Shown here: piece after piece, positions 45,126-53,446 of the stretch | Layout: each line of letters starts with the position of its first letter | How positions within the stretch are numbered: the stretch's first letter is position 1 | Origin: DATFVJ01 sp963727015 | GTDB taxonomy: Bacteria > Actinomycetota > Actinomycetes > Streptosporangiales > Streptosporangiaceae | DNA: 64,000 nucleotides | Direction: 5' to 3' | Assembly (NCBI GenBank): GCA_963727015.1 | Contig: CAVSEV010000002.1 | Coordinates: 1 to 64,000 of the forward strand | The notes under the pieces: generated by a model | Database searches by the model: none | What the model was told of the DNA's origin: nothing | What the model saw: the letters and a program-made list of their open reading frames with translations, nothing else | Program-made: the position numbers and the translations under genes

Positions 45126-45530
45126 GCGCTGCGGCAACTCGGGCTCCGGCAACTCGGCGGGCTGTGACACGTCCGTGGGCTGTGACACGTCCGTGGGCTG
45201 TGACATATCGGCGGCCTGCGACCGGCTGTTGGGCTGCGACCGGCCGTTGGGCTGCGCCCAGCCGTTGGGCTGCGCCCAGCCGTTGGGCTGCGACCGGCCG
45301 TTGGGCTGCGACCGGCCATTGGGCGTTGACAGCGTGGTAGGCAGCACCAGGTCTGTGGGCCGGTGCGGAGCTATCACATGACCGTCTGGTAGCAATTCGC
45401 CCGTGTCATCGAACAGCACAATCCCGTTGCAGAGCAGGCTCCAACCCTGCTCGGGGTGCGAGGCGAGAGTACGAGCCGCCTCGCGGTCCGGTGACGTAGG
45501 GTCCGGACACGGCGGCGTGTGCAAACACAT
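45111..45530 (-). CDS. DUF5999 family protein with NGRSQP repeat tail
   Basis: 139 residues. The conserved part is the first ~70: MCLHTPPCPDPTSPDREAAR..HPEQGWSLLCNGIVLFDDTGELLPDG, close to the many small actinobacterial DUF5999 proteins, with Cys at the N-terminus. The second half is a tandem repeat PNGRSQ/PNGWAQ (18-bp units) followed by QPTDVS repeats. Cytosolic, function unknown. The start ATG 45530 is firmly placed by the conserved N-terminus. Confidence 0.85.
   Translation of the reverse strand: MCLHTPPCPDPTSPDREAARTLASHPEQGWSLLCNGIVLFDDTGELLPDGHVIAPHRPTDLVLPTTLSTPNGRSQPNGRSQPNGWAQPNGWAQPNGRSQPNSRSQAADMSQPTDVSQPTDVSQPAELPEPELPQRSSAA
45200..45330 (-). repeat. 18-bp tandem repeats in the DUF5999 tail
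   Basis: Plus-strand units TTGGGCTGCGACCGGCCG and TTGGGCTGCGCCCAGCCG, about six copies, coding NGRSQP/NGWAQP on the minus strand. Left of them is a second array, GACACGTCCGTGGGCTGT x2. Confidence 0.8.
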
Positions 45531-46166
45531 CGCGGTGCCTCCTGGTCTTTACCTGGACGGGTTATGCTCGTCCAGCTTGCTCTGTATCCATACAACGGCG
45601 CTTAACGACACGCTGTTCCGCTCAAAAGGTCACATCCCGGCCAACAATCGCTGAGGGTTTGCCGCACGTCACCAACGAGCAAGATTAGACCCTGTGCCGC
45701 CCGGTCCGTGCCCAATGCCATGTAGTTCAGCCTCCTGCACCCGCCCGTCGCGGCGCACCACCGCCGCCGCGACCGCCGCCGGCTTGAGGAACACCCACCA
45801 GATCCCCCGACCGGATCTTGCCTGCCCCGGCCGTGACCAGCGCAGAACGCCGTTCTTCCCGATCCAGCCCCCGCCCCGCCGGCGAGGCCGGGTCCGCCAC
45901 CCGGACCGCGACCATCCCCGCCCCGCCCGGCAGCCTGACAACGGCGTCCCCGGAAGAAGGGGTGACACCGGACGGCGTCGTCCGGATCTGACGCGACAGC
46001 GCGGGTTCGAGCCCGCGACCTCTGGCTTGTGGTTCCAGCGGGGTCGGCGGCGGCCTGGGAAGTCCGCGAGCACTCAGCCCAGCACCTGCTGCGGAGGCGC
46101 ACCGCGCCCAACCCGCGCGCAACCCGCGGCGCGTCGGCGCGGCGTGTCCTGGGCGAAGATCTGTGG
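45531..46166. other. 636-bp region without a confident gene
   Basis: Mixed remains. A minus-strand stretch (about 45670-46000), in two frames joined by a +1 shift, reads VTPSSGDAVVRLPGGAGMVAVRVADPASPAGRG then WIGKNGVLRWSRPGQARSGRGIWWVF, which has some coding character but no start or known family. At 45998-46025 is GCGGGTTCGAGCCCGCGACCTCTGG, which resembles a tRNA T-arm in antisense but has a wrong loop length. I do not call a gene. Confidence 0.4.
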
Positions 46167-46700
46167 TCAGTTCGGAGCGGTCAATGGGCTGCCCGTAGCT
46201 TCGTGGCCGCTGCGGGGTTCCGCGCCTGGGCCCAGCCGTTCGGCCATCGACTCGCCTTTTCGCCCTACCTGCACGTGGTGGCCGGCCGACGCCAGTCCGA
46301 AGCGCGGCATGTTCCCGTACACGGTCTCGTAGGCGCCCGGCTGCACGACGTATGTCTCGTGCCAGAAGCCGACATCACCGGTGAAGCCCACCCGGCGGTT
46401 GAACATCCGCCACGCCGCCAGGTGCGGCAGAAGCGAGTCACGGGCGAAATGCTGCAACTCTGCGGTGCTGCGCCAGTACTGAACAAGGATTGGCCCGGAC
46501 GGGCGCATCGCAATGTGGCAGCCTAGCATGCCGAGATCCTCCCCGGAAAGCTTTCGGATCATGCGCGGCATCGCTATGAACACCGGCCACCATTTGTGCA
46601 CTTTCCACGGTTTGTTGATGCGCATCCCTATGAGGAAGACCACGAACTGGCCGTCGACGTTTGCTGTCATCCGACCTGGTACGACGGGATTGCGTGACAT
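46167..46700 (-). CDS. DUF4188 domain-containing protein
   Basis: 177 residues: RMTANVDGQFVVFLIGMRINKPWKVHKWWPVFIAMPRMI, YWRSTAELQHFARDSLLPHLAAWRMFNRRVG, VGFWHETYVVQPGAYETVYGNMPRFGLA. This is the DUF4188 family (dimeric alpha/beta-barrel, distantly like monooxygenases and phenylacetaldoxime dehydratase). Complete. Start ATG 46700. Surroundings are decayed DNA. Function unknown. Confidence 0.88.
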   Translation of the reverse strand: MSRNPVVPGRMTANVDGQFVVFLIGMRINKPWKVHKWWPVFIAMPRMIRKLSGEDLGMLGCHIAMRPSGPILVQYWRSTAELQHFARDSLLPHLAAWRMFNRRVGFTGDVGFWHETYVVQPGAYETVYGNMPRFGLASAGHHVQVGRKGESMAERLGPGAEPRSGHEATGSPLTAPN

Positions 46701-46956
46701 TGGCTCTGCTCCTTCAGTTGGGGATCGTCTTTCCGGCTATCAACCTGGGACGGGCGCTCCGGCGATCGGAAGGATTAATTCTGCGCTGGCTCCGGCTGAC
46801 CCAGGTGGCCCAGTCGAGCCAAGGCGCGGAGCCTCGGATGCGACCTGGCCCTGCCCGCGCGCCCTTATCGGGGCGGGGGCTGCCGTACTGCCAGGACGGG
46901 GTCGCCTGGCCCGGGCCGGGAGGAACGCCAGGGCGGCGGCGGCCGCAACGGCGGTG

Positions 46957-47270
46957 CCCGGCGAACAGCCGCACATCCAGCATCGGGTCGGGCCGGCGGA
47001 CCTGCCAGAGCGCGAAGCCGGCCAGGATCGCGAGCGACCCTGCGAAGCTGGCTAGCGTCACCGCCGAGGTCCAGCCGTGGCGGGGTGCCTCGATCACCGT
47101 CCAGACCAGCAGGCCGATGCCGGCGACCGACAGCACGGCGCCGAGCCGCTGCCGGTGATAGTGGGCACCTCGCAGAAACGCTGCCGGTAACTGACCTGCA
47201 GGGCGGATTGGGCTCCCACCCCCAGCACGGCCGATATGGCTGGCGCCACGGTACTCGGCGCGAGGCCGAG
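46957..47270 (-). pseudogene. Fragment of an EmrB/QacA-type MFS transporter
   Basis: On the minus strand GAVLSVAGIGLLVWTVIEAPRHGW and AILAGFALWQVRRPDPMLDVRLF form the middle of a 14-helix drug exporter. Upstream, in another frame, LGLAPSTVAPAISAVLGVGAQSAL is a further membrane-helix scrap. Both ends and the reading frame are lost. The rest of 46701-47458 shows nothing coding. Confidence 0.7.
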
Positions 47271-47458
47271 CCGGGCGCGGGCGCCGAGGGGGCCCCAGTT
47301 TGCAGAACACGACGGTCTCCCCGGCGATGCGCAGGCTGCTAACTCCGGCAGTAGGGCAGCGCGCTTAAGGGCGTGAATGGCCAGGGGCCGGAGCCAAACG
47401 CCAGCTAGGAGCACAGCACGCCAACCCATAGATAAGAGCCTGCTGCCATGGAATCATC

Positions 47459-48244
47459 GTGGCAAGCGGGCAAAAACTTGACGATGCTCAAAACACCCGC
47501 CACCCTGTGGTCGTGGTCGAGCCGGATTCGCCGCAGTCGCGCCTCAGCCGGCGTGATCGCCGCAAGCAGGAGACGATCGGCGATATCAAGGCGACGGCCC
47601 GCGGCCAGCTCGCCGTCGGCGGCCCGGCCGGGATCTCCCTGCGCGCGATCGCCCGGGACCTGGGCATGACGGCGTCGGCGGTGCACTACTACTTTCCGAG
47701 CCGGCGGGCGCTGCTCGATGCCCTGATCGTCGACGGGTTCAACTCGCTGGCCGACGCCCTGCGATCCAGCTACGACCAGGCAGGCCCGGTCGCCCCGGAT
47801 GAGCAATGGCTCGCCGTGTGCCGCGGCCACCGCGCCTGGGCCCTGCGCCGCCCGTCGGAGTATCTGCTGCTTTACGGCCACACCGGCGACGCAGCCAGCC
47901 GCGGGCAGCCGCAGGCCCTTCAGGCGATGTCGAACGTCGCCGCCGTGCTCTTCGCGACGATGCGAAACTGCGTCGCCGCCGGTGACGTCGACACCGAACG
48001 GATTGAGGCGGCCACGCCGGCGCCGCTGCGCGAACAGCTCGCGACATGGCGTGACGCGATGGACAGCATCGGCGACCTCCCCGGCGGCGCCCTCGCGGCC
48101 TGCATGATTGGCTATTCGCAGCTGCACGGCGCGATCACCCTCGAATTACTCGGGCACCTTCCACCCCAGATCACCGACCGCAGTGCGCTTTTCGACGTGC
48201 AGATGGCGCACACGGCCGCGCTGCACCGGCAGCCTCCCACGTGA
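47459..48244 (+). CDS. TetR/AcrR-family transcriptional regulator
   Basis: 261 residues. N-terminal HTH: RRKQETIGDIKATARGQLAVGGPAGISLRAIARDLGMTASAVHYYFPSRRALLDALIVDGF. The C-terminal ligand domain (HRAWALRRPSEYLLLYGHTGD..ALAACMIGYSQLHGAITLELLGHL) is of the WHG/TetR_C_33-like kind. The exact start is uncertain: GTG 47459 gives a 27-residue leader before the HTH. It stands beside the MFS remnant, its probable former target. Confidence 0.85.
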   Translation: MASGQKLDDAQNTRHPVVVVEPDSPQSRLSRRDRRKQETIGDIKATARGQLAVGGPAGISLRAIARDLGMTASAVHYYFPSRRALLDALIVDGFNSLADALRSSYDQAGPVAPDEQWLAVCRGHRAWALRRPSEYLLLYGHTGDAASRGQPQALQAMSNVAAVLFATMRNCVAAGDVDTERIEAATPAPLREQLATWRDAMDSIGDLPGGALAACMIGYSQLHGAITLELLGHLPPQITDRSALFDVQMAHTAALHRQPPT

Positions 48245-48551
48245 CTGGCGCCTGGGCCAGACGTGCGCCGGCTACGTCACCGAACTGGAGATCTGGGTCT
48301 GGGTACTTCGCGCCGCACAGAAACCACGATGACACCGCGGCGAGCAGGGGCGCTCCGCCGGCCGGTACACGCTCAGCGGCGGCACCGCCAAGTACGCGGG
48401 GATCAGCGGCTCCGGGAAGTTCGTGACCGTCCTGGGCGCAGCAACTCGAAGCGGAAGCGAATACGAATCGTAATACTCGCTGGCAAACGGCACTGATTAT
48501 TACTCTGTGTAAGTTTTGACGAAAAACACCGGCCTCCTACATCAAGGAGCG
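48245..48551. other. 307-bp remnant region
   Basis: It includes a short plus-strand fragment at about 48356-48432 reading RYTLSGGTAKYAGISGSGKF, as in the GG-T-KYAG-SGSG motif of small secreted dirigent/allene-oxide-cyclase-like barrels, without start or end. A less GC-rich stretch (48450-48530) follows. No intact gene. Confidence 0.5.
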
Positions 48552-48968
48552 CTAGATGCCAGCAAGCGACGCCGATCCCCAGTCTCCTGCCTGCGGCGGG
48601 ACGTGGACAATGCCCGTGAGCCGGTGCTCTTCGCGCAATGTCAGCAGTCGCTCGGCTTCCGCCAGCCACCTCTTGACCTTGGGCTTCGCCTTGGCCTTGC
48701 GGCGGTAGATCCAGTCGTCGTATCCGAGCGCCCCGATCTCCACGCGTTCGGCGGCGTACGCGGAGCGCATGACCGCGGTCAGCGCGTCGTCGAGAGCCAG
48801 CCCGAGTCCGCGAAGCTCGATCAGCGGTGCGCGGCTCGCCTGCGCCTGCCTGAGTGCGTCCTCAGCGTCCCTGGCTGCCCGGAACAACTCAGCGAACTGC
48901 GCGGCCAGTGCGACATCGGCGGCATGCTTGTCCATCGCCTCGCGGCTCGGCTTGCGGCCAGTGATCAT
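48552..48968 (-). CDS. Hypothetical helical protein
   Basis: 138 residues: MITGRKPSREAMDKHAADVALAAQFAELFRAARDAEDALRQAQASRAPLIELRG.., then GYDDWIYRRKAKAKPKVKRWLAEAERLLTLRE. Mostly charged helices, probably a coiled coil; no membrane part and no known motif. The upstream TGATTACTTCCC(A/G)GCGG is a 20-bp direct repeat x2 (48990-49030). I do not recognise it. Confidence 0.6.
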   Translation of the reverse strand: MITGRKPSREAMDKHAADVALAAQFAELFRAARDAEDALRQAQASRAPLIELRGLGLALDDALTAVMRSAYAAERVEIGALGYDDWIYRRKAKAKPKVKRWLAEAERLLTLREEHRLTGIVHVPPQAGDWGSASLAGI

Positions 48969-49094
48969 CGTGATCTCTCCGTGGCGGGTGTGATTACTTC
49001 CCAGCGGCGGGTGATTACTTCCCGGCGGTGGGCCTCAGCGTACTTGTCCCGCGCCGATGCGTGCCGCACGGGGCCATCGCGGATAGGGCCGGTG

Positions 49095-49295
49095 TCAGCG
49101 TGCGAAGAAATGCCAGCCAAGCCATCCCCAGAGCAGCAGGATGAGCACCCGGGTAACCCGTGTCTGCATCAGGAAGCCGAGCATCTGGCCCGCCGTGGGA
49201 ATCCGCGAACCGCGGCGCCGTGCGACGATTTCGAGGGTGATCAACGCGATCGCGATGACGGTGAAGCCGAGGACCGTGATCGTATGCGTGTTCAC
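49095..49295 (-). CDS. Small membrane protein, DUF6186-like
   Basis: 66 residues with two membrane helices (ITVLGFTVIAIALITLEIVARR and VTRVLILLLWGWLGWHFFAR). The pattern LE-VARR..IPT-GQ---F--.TR--RV--LL-W-W-GWHFFAR is that of small actinobacterial DUF6186 proteins. 7 bp separate it from the upstream membrane protein gene; they form one unit. Function unknown. Confidence 0.75.
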   Translation of the reverse strand: MNTHTITVLGFTVIAIALITLEIVARRRGSRIPTAGQMLGFLMQTRVTRVLILLLWGWLGWHFFAR

Positions 49296-49302
49296 TGGCC
49301 GC

Positions 49303-49707
49303 TCACCGCCTGATCAGTCCCCACCCGGTCAGCAGCCAGGCCGCGAAGACAGCACTCTTGACGACGTGCTGGTGGACCAACGGACCCGTGACGACGCTGA
49401 GGGTCGGGTGCCACCACTGCGAGCCGTCCCTGAAGGCCGAAGCCTCCCACTCAAAGAACATCATTGCCGCGATCGCCCAGTACGACGCACCCGCGATGTC
49501 CAGGCGTTCTGGCGGCGGCAGGCGTTCTGGCGGCCAGTGGAAGGCGATCACTGCGAGCACGACCCAGGGAACCGCCACACTGATCGTCGCGGCGCCTGTG
49601 AACGCGGAAATCCCGCCGGCCAGCCAGGAGTATCCTGCGACGCCGGCGCCCACCGTGGCCGTCCGCACCGGGTGCTTACCCCAGTCGGGGTTCCGTTCAG
49701 TAGCCAT
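49303..49707 (-). CDS. Small membrane protein of unknown function
   Basis: 134 residues, about four membrane helices: VRTATVGAGVAGYSWLAGGIS, ATISVAVPWVVLAVIAF, ASYWAIAAMMFFEW, VVKSAVFAAWLLTGWGL. A short PPERL repeat sits between helices 2 and 3. Paired with the DUF6186-like gene downstream. No catalytic motif. Confidence 0.7.
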   Translation of the reverse strand: MATERNPDWGKHPVRTATVGAGVAGYSWLAGGISAFTGAATISVAVPWVVLAVIAFHWPPERLPPPERLDIAGASYWAIAAMMFFEWEASAFRDGSQWWHPTLSVVTGPLVHQHVVKSAVFAAWLLTGWGLIRR

Positions 49708-49867
49708 GTCTCCCGCACAGGATCATCTCATCGGCTCAGGCTTACCTACAACCGCAACCGTCAAGGGCATCGGCGCCTTCCCCATGGAGCACCCTCTTGC
49801 GCTCTGGGGAACAGTGGCTGAGCTCGGCGCCCTTGCCTGGCACAGCGCTCCCGGCTGGCACTTATGA
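49706..49867 (+). pseudogene. Possible scrap of a thiamine-diphosphate enzyme
   Basis: The plus strand reads TTATVKGIGAFPMEHPLALWGT. Acetolactate-synthase-like enzymes have TT--KG-GAFPEDHPLALG at the same place in the central domain. Only ~25 residues match; the remainder to the TGA at 49867 does not. Treated as a remnant, not an active gene. Confidence 0.35.
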
Positions 49868-50136
49868 CGATCTGGCGGAAGAACTGCCGAGACGGCCTGT
49901 CCCGCACCTTAGCCGTGCGGGCGGCGCCGTAACACGGCGGTCACACGCGCGACGCCGGCACGAAACCGTCGCCGGGCACGATCGTCATCGTGGGTCAGGG
50001 TCACAAGGCGGGACAGGTTCGGCGCTGTTGGGCGCGGGACGTATGCCTGTCGGCTGACCGCGGCTGCGCTGCGGGAGGCTCCGCACGCGGCACCATGGCG
50101 TGGCGGTGATGGTGCCATGCGGACCGTCTTACCTTT

Positions 50137-50174
50137 GCTGGCGCGGCAGCCTGGCAGCAGGCTGCCGCGCCAGC
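50137..50174 (-). terminator. Perfect 17-bp hairpin
   Basis: 50137-50153 pairs with 50158-50174 around GCAG. It stands 33 bp beyond the stop of the acyl-CoA synthetase gene on its strand, with the repeat arm between. Confidence 0.7.
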
Positions 50175-50177
50175 GCG

Positions 50178-50205
50178 CCGCATTAACCAAGATCTACGGG
50201 ACGCG
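50178..50205 (-). repeat. Solitary arm of the GGCGTCCCG element, 2 bp after a stop codon
   Basis: On the minus strand GCGTCCCGTAGATCTTGG followed by TTAATGCGG; it matches the right arm at 13691 and the arm at 34560. Confidence 0.6.
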
Positions 50206-50207
50206 CC

Positions 50208-51935
50208 CTAGCCCTTCAGGCCTGGGAAGTCCTGCTCCCAGAACTCTCGTGGGCGCCGGCCAGGTTCGGCGGTGTCCTGTTCGTCCGGATGGCGTGCTTC
50301 TTCTTCTTCGCGCAACTCGACCCGGCGTATCTTTCCTGAGATCGTCTTGGGCAGTTCGGTGAACTCGAGCCGCCGCACCCGCTTGTAGGGAGCAAGCCGT
50401 TCCCTCGTGTACTTCAGGATGGCGGCGGCGGTGTCGGCCGAGGGCTGCCAGCCGGCGGCGAGCATCACGTACGCCTTGGGCACGGCCAGCCGGATCGCGT
50501 CCGGTGAGGGGACGACCGCGGCCTCGGCCACGGCCTCGTGCTCGATCAGCACGTTCTCAAGCTCGAACGGCGAGATCAGGTAGTCGGAGGCCTTGAAGAC
50601 GTCGTCGGTGCGGCCGACATAGGTGATGTAGCCGTCGGCGTCCCTGCTCGCGACGTCTCCCGTGTGGTAATAACCGCCGCGCGTGGCTTCCGCGGTCAGC
50701 TCCGGATCGCCGCGGTAGCCGTTCATCAGGCCGAGTGGGCGCCGCGACAGGTCCAGGCCGATCTCGCCCTCCGCCGCCGGCACGTTCGTGCTGCGATCGA
50801 GCAGCGCGACGTCGTAGCCGGGGAGTGGCCGGCCCATGGACCCGAGCTTGACCGGCTGGCCGGGGGAGTTCCCGATCTGCGCGGTGGTCTCTGTCTGCCC
50901 GTAACCGTCCCGGACCGTGATACCCCACACCTTCCGGACCTGCTCGATGACCTCGGGGTTCAACGGCTCGCCCGCGGAAACGCACTCCCGCAGCGACCGC
51001 GGGGCAGCGCCGAGATCTGACTGGATCAGGATCCGCCAGACCGTCGGCGGCGCGCAGAACGTCGTCACCCCGCAACGCTGCATCGCATCGAGAAGAGGCG
51101 CCGCGGAGAATCGCCGGTAGTCGCCGACCAGCGCGGTGGCCCCGGCGATCCATGGCGCGTAGACATTGCTCCAGGCGTGCTTTGCCCAGCCGGGCGAGGA
51201 GATGTTCAGGTGCACGTCACCCGGCTGCAGGCCCAGCCAGTACATGGTGGAAAGGTGCCCGGCCGGGTAGGAGACGTGGCTGTGCTCGACCAGCTTCGGC
51301 GTGGCGGTCGTGCCCGACGTGAAGTACAGCAGCAGCGGATCGGACCCGCGGGTCACCCCGTCGGGCCCGAAACCAGCAGGGGCGGCGCGTGAGTCCTCAT
51401 ATGAATGCCATCCCGCCACCGCCGGCCCGACTGAAATGGGAATCCAGCCGCCGCCGAGCCCGGCGAACTTCCCGGTCTCGCCGGACTCCGTGATCACATG
51501 CCGGACCGCGCCACGCGAGATCCGGTCGGCGATATCCGCCGGCTGAAGCAGCGTCGCCGCCGGGATGATCACCGCGCCGAGCTTCATCGCGGCGAGGATC
51601 ACTTCCCACAGCGGTGCCTGGTTGCCGAGCATGAGCAGCACGTGATCGCCGCGGCCGACGCCGAGGCCACGCAGCCACGTCGCCACCTGATCCGACCGCG
51701 CGCTCAGGTCCGCATACGACATCTTCGTGTCCGGCCGGTCCTCGGTCACGATCCACAGCGCCAGCCGGTCCGGGTGCTCGCGTGCGATGACGTCGAACCA
51801 GTCGAGCGCCCAGTTGAACTCGTCCAGCCGCGGCCAGCTGAATTCGCGGTGCGCGGCCAAGTAGTCGGTGCGGTGGCGCAGCAGTAAATCCCGCGCTGAC
51901 CGGAACACCTCGGTAACAGAATGCTCATCCGTCAT
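50208..51935 (-). CDS. AMP-dependent acyl-CoA synthetase/ligase
   Basis: 575 residues from MTDEHSVTEVF. Adenylation motifs: LLYFTSGTTATPKLVEHSH (P-loop-like), DGYGQTETTA, GYYHTGDVASRDADGYITYVGRTDDVFK and PKTISGKIRR with the catalytic Lys. The N-terminal FNWALDWFDVIAREHPDRLAL resembles medium-chain/acetoacetate-type ligases. It activates a carboxylic acid to its CoA ester. Intact. Divergent from the aminotransferase gene. Confidence 0.92.
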   Translation of the reverse strand: MTDEHSVTEVFRSARDLLLRHRTDYLAAHREFSWPRLDEFNWALDWFDVIAREHPDRLALWIVTEDRPDTKMSYADLSARSDQVATWLRGLGVGRGDHVLLMLGNQAPLWEVILAAMKLGAVIIPAATLLQPADIADRISRGAVRHVITESGETGKFAGLGGGWIPISVGPAVAGWHSYEDSRAAPAGFGPDGVTRGSDPLLLYFTSGTTATPKLVEHSHVSYPAGHLSTMYWLGLQPGDVHLNISSPGWAKHAWSNVYAPWIAGATALVGDYRRFSAAPLLDAMQRCGVTTFCAPPTVWRILIQSDLGAAPRSLRECVSAGEPLNPEVIEQVRKVWGITVRDGYGQTETTAQIGNSPGQPVKLGSMGRPLPGYDVALLDRSTNVPAAEGEIGLDLSRRPLGLMNGYRGDPELTAEATRGGYYHTGDVASRDADGYITYVGRTDDVFKASDYLISPFELENVLIEHEAVAEAAVVPSPDAIRLAVPKAYVMLAAGWQPSADTAAAILKYTRERLAPYKRVRRLEFTELPKTISGKIRRVELREEEEARHPDEQDTAEPGRRPREFWEQDFPGLKG

Positions 51936-52122
51936 ACCGACATCCTGATGCCGGGCAGTGGGCCTGCACAACAGGCCGAAGGTCTGCTGCGAACCTGCGC
52001 AGTCCGGGGATTTGGCATGGATACCGAACGGCTGCGCGGTGACGGTTAATCTTGCGCAGGTGCCTCCAAGCGCGGGCAAGAGCGCTCTTCGAGGCCGTAC
52101 ACCTGAAAGGAAGCTGCCGCGC

Positions 52123-53331
52123 ATGGCATTCGATGTGAGCAAGATCCGGGCGGATTACCCTGCGCTCGCCGACGGATACGCCTACCTCGACGGTGCGGCG
52201 GGTACCCAGGTGCCTGAAACGGTCATCAGCGTGGTCGCGGACACCTACCGCACCGGGATTGGCAACGCGGGCGGGGCATTCCCGGCGAGCCACCGCGCGG
52301 ACGAGATCATCGCCAGGTGCCGCGGCGCGGTGGCCGACCTCACCGGGGGACACCCGGATGGAGTGATCCTTGGCCCGAACATGACCACGCTGACCTACCG
52401 GCTGGCGAACACCCTCGCAAGGAACTGGCTCCCGGGTGACGAGGTGATCGTCTCCAGGCTCGACCATGATGCCAACGTCAGGCCGTGGGTACAGGCGGCA
52501 GCACGGGCGGGCGCGGCGGTGCGCTGGGCCGAGGTGGAGAAGAAAACCGGCGAGCTTCCTGCCGCGCAGTACGATCACCTGCTGTCCGAGCGGACCAGGC
52601 TGGTCGCGGTCACCGCCGCGAGCAATGTGCTCGGCACCCGGCCAGACGTGGCCGCCATCACGGCGAGGGCGCACGAGGCAGCCGCGCTTACCTACGTGGA
52701 CGGCGTGCACGCCACTCCGCACGGCCCTGTCGACGTCGCCGCGCTCGGCGCCGACTTCTTCGCCACGAGCGCGTACAAGTGGTCAGGGCCGCATGTCGGT
52801 GCGGTCGTAGCCGATCCGGGCCTGCTCGCCGGCCTGCACCCGGACCAGCTCGCGTCCTCGCCAGGTACGGTGCCCGAGCGGTTCGAAACGGGTACGCCAC
52901 CGTACGCCGACCTGGCAGGCGCGGCCGCCGCGGTTGACTACCTCGCCGGGCTCGACAGCGCAGCGTCCGGCACCCGGCGTGCACGCGTGCTCGCCTCGAT
53001 GGCCGCCGCCGAGGCGCACGAGCAGGGGCTTTTCCAGCCGCTGCTCGACGGGCTCGCGTCCATGCGCCACGTCACCTGTTACGGTAACGCGCAGGCCCGT
53101 ACCGCCACCGCGTATTTCACCGTGTCCGGTCACACGCCGCGCGAGGTCGCGCTGCATCTCGCGGCGCGCAAGGTGAACGTGTGGAACGGGCACAACTACG
53201 CGTGGGAACTCACGGGAGTGCTTGGCATCAGGGACAGCGGCAGCGCCGTGCGTGCAGGCCTGGTGCACTACAACGACCGCAGCGACGTGGACCGCCTGCT
53301 CGAAGGCGTCGCGGAGCTGGCGCCCCACTGA
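52123..53331 (+). CDS. Cysteine desulfurase-like protein (class V aminotransferase fold)
   Basis: 402 residues. The N-terminus RADYPALADGYAYLDGAAGTQVPETV is typical of the SufS-like family TIGR01976. PLP site: HATPHGPVDVAALGADFFATSAYKWSGPHVG, the Lys binding PLP. It ends HYNDRSDVDRLLEGVAEL. No obvious catalytic Cys loop of true NifS/SufS, so desulfurase activity is uncertain. AAAGGAAG lies upstream of ATG 52123. It stands alone, not in a suf cluster. Confidence 0.88.
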   Translation: MAFDVSKIRADYPALADGYAYLDGAAGTQVPETVISVVADTYRTGIGNAGGAFPASHRADEIIARCRGAVADLTGGHPDGVILGPNMTTLTYRLANTLARNWLPGDEVIVSRLDHDANVRPWVQAAARAGAAVRWAEVEKKTGELPAAQYDHLLSERTRLVAVTAASNVLGTRPDVAAITARAHEAAALTYVDGVHATPHGPVDVAALGADFFATSAYKWSGPHVGAVVADPGLLAGLHPDQLASSPGTVPERFETGTPPYADLAGAAAAVDYLAGLDSAASGTRRARVLASMAAAEAHEQGLFQPLLDGLASMRHVTCYGNAQARTATAYFTVSGHTPREVALHLAARKVNVWNGHNYAWELTGVLGIRDSGSAVRAGLVHYNDRSDVDRLLEGVAELAPH

Positions 53332-53378
53332 CTCGGCGCCCCACTGACCGGCGCACGACGGTGCGGCGGCAGGCGACC

Positions 53379-53442
53379 GTGGAGATCAGTGTGGCCGGAA
53401 GGTGGCACTGGACTGCGACAAAACCGCCACGCTAATCTCCAC
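53379..53442. repeat. 64-bp inverted-repeat element, GTGGAGATCAGTGTGGC ends
   Basis: Left arm GTGGAGATCAGTGTGGC (53379-53395); right arm GCCACGCTAATCTCCAC (53426-53442), complementary with two mismatches. Same family as 33142-33237; again between two convergent gene ends (53331 and 53447), 5 bp from the sigma factor stop. Confidence 0.7.
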
Positions 53443-53446
53443 AGAC

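Larger units (their letters stand above)
49868..50207. other. 340-bp intergenic region with hairpin and repeat arm
   Basis: No gene seen. It ends with a perfect 17-bp hairpin (50137-50174) and then the GGCGTCCCG-type repeat arm, which touches the stop of the acyl-CoA synthetase gene. Confidence 0.6.

Noticed and set aside
45990..46040. tRNA-like T-arm (GGGTTCGAGCCC) and antisense GFEPATSGL-type translation
   Set aside because: The stem-loop has a 6-nt loop and no matching acceptor, D-arm or anticodon arm with T33 on either strand. At best a degraded tRNA piece.
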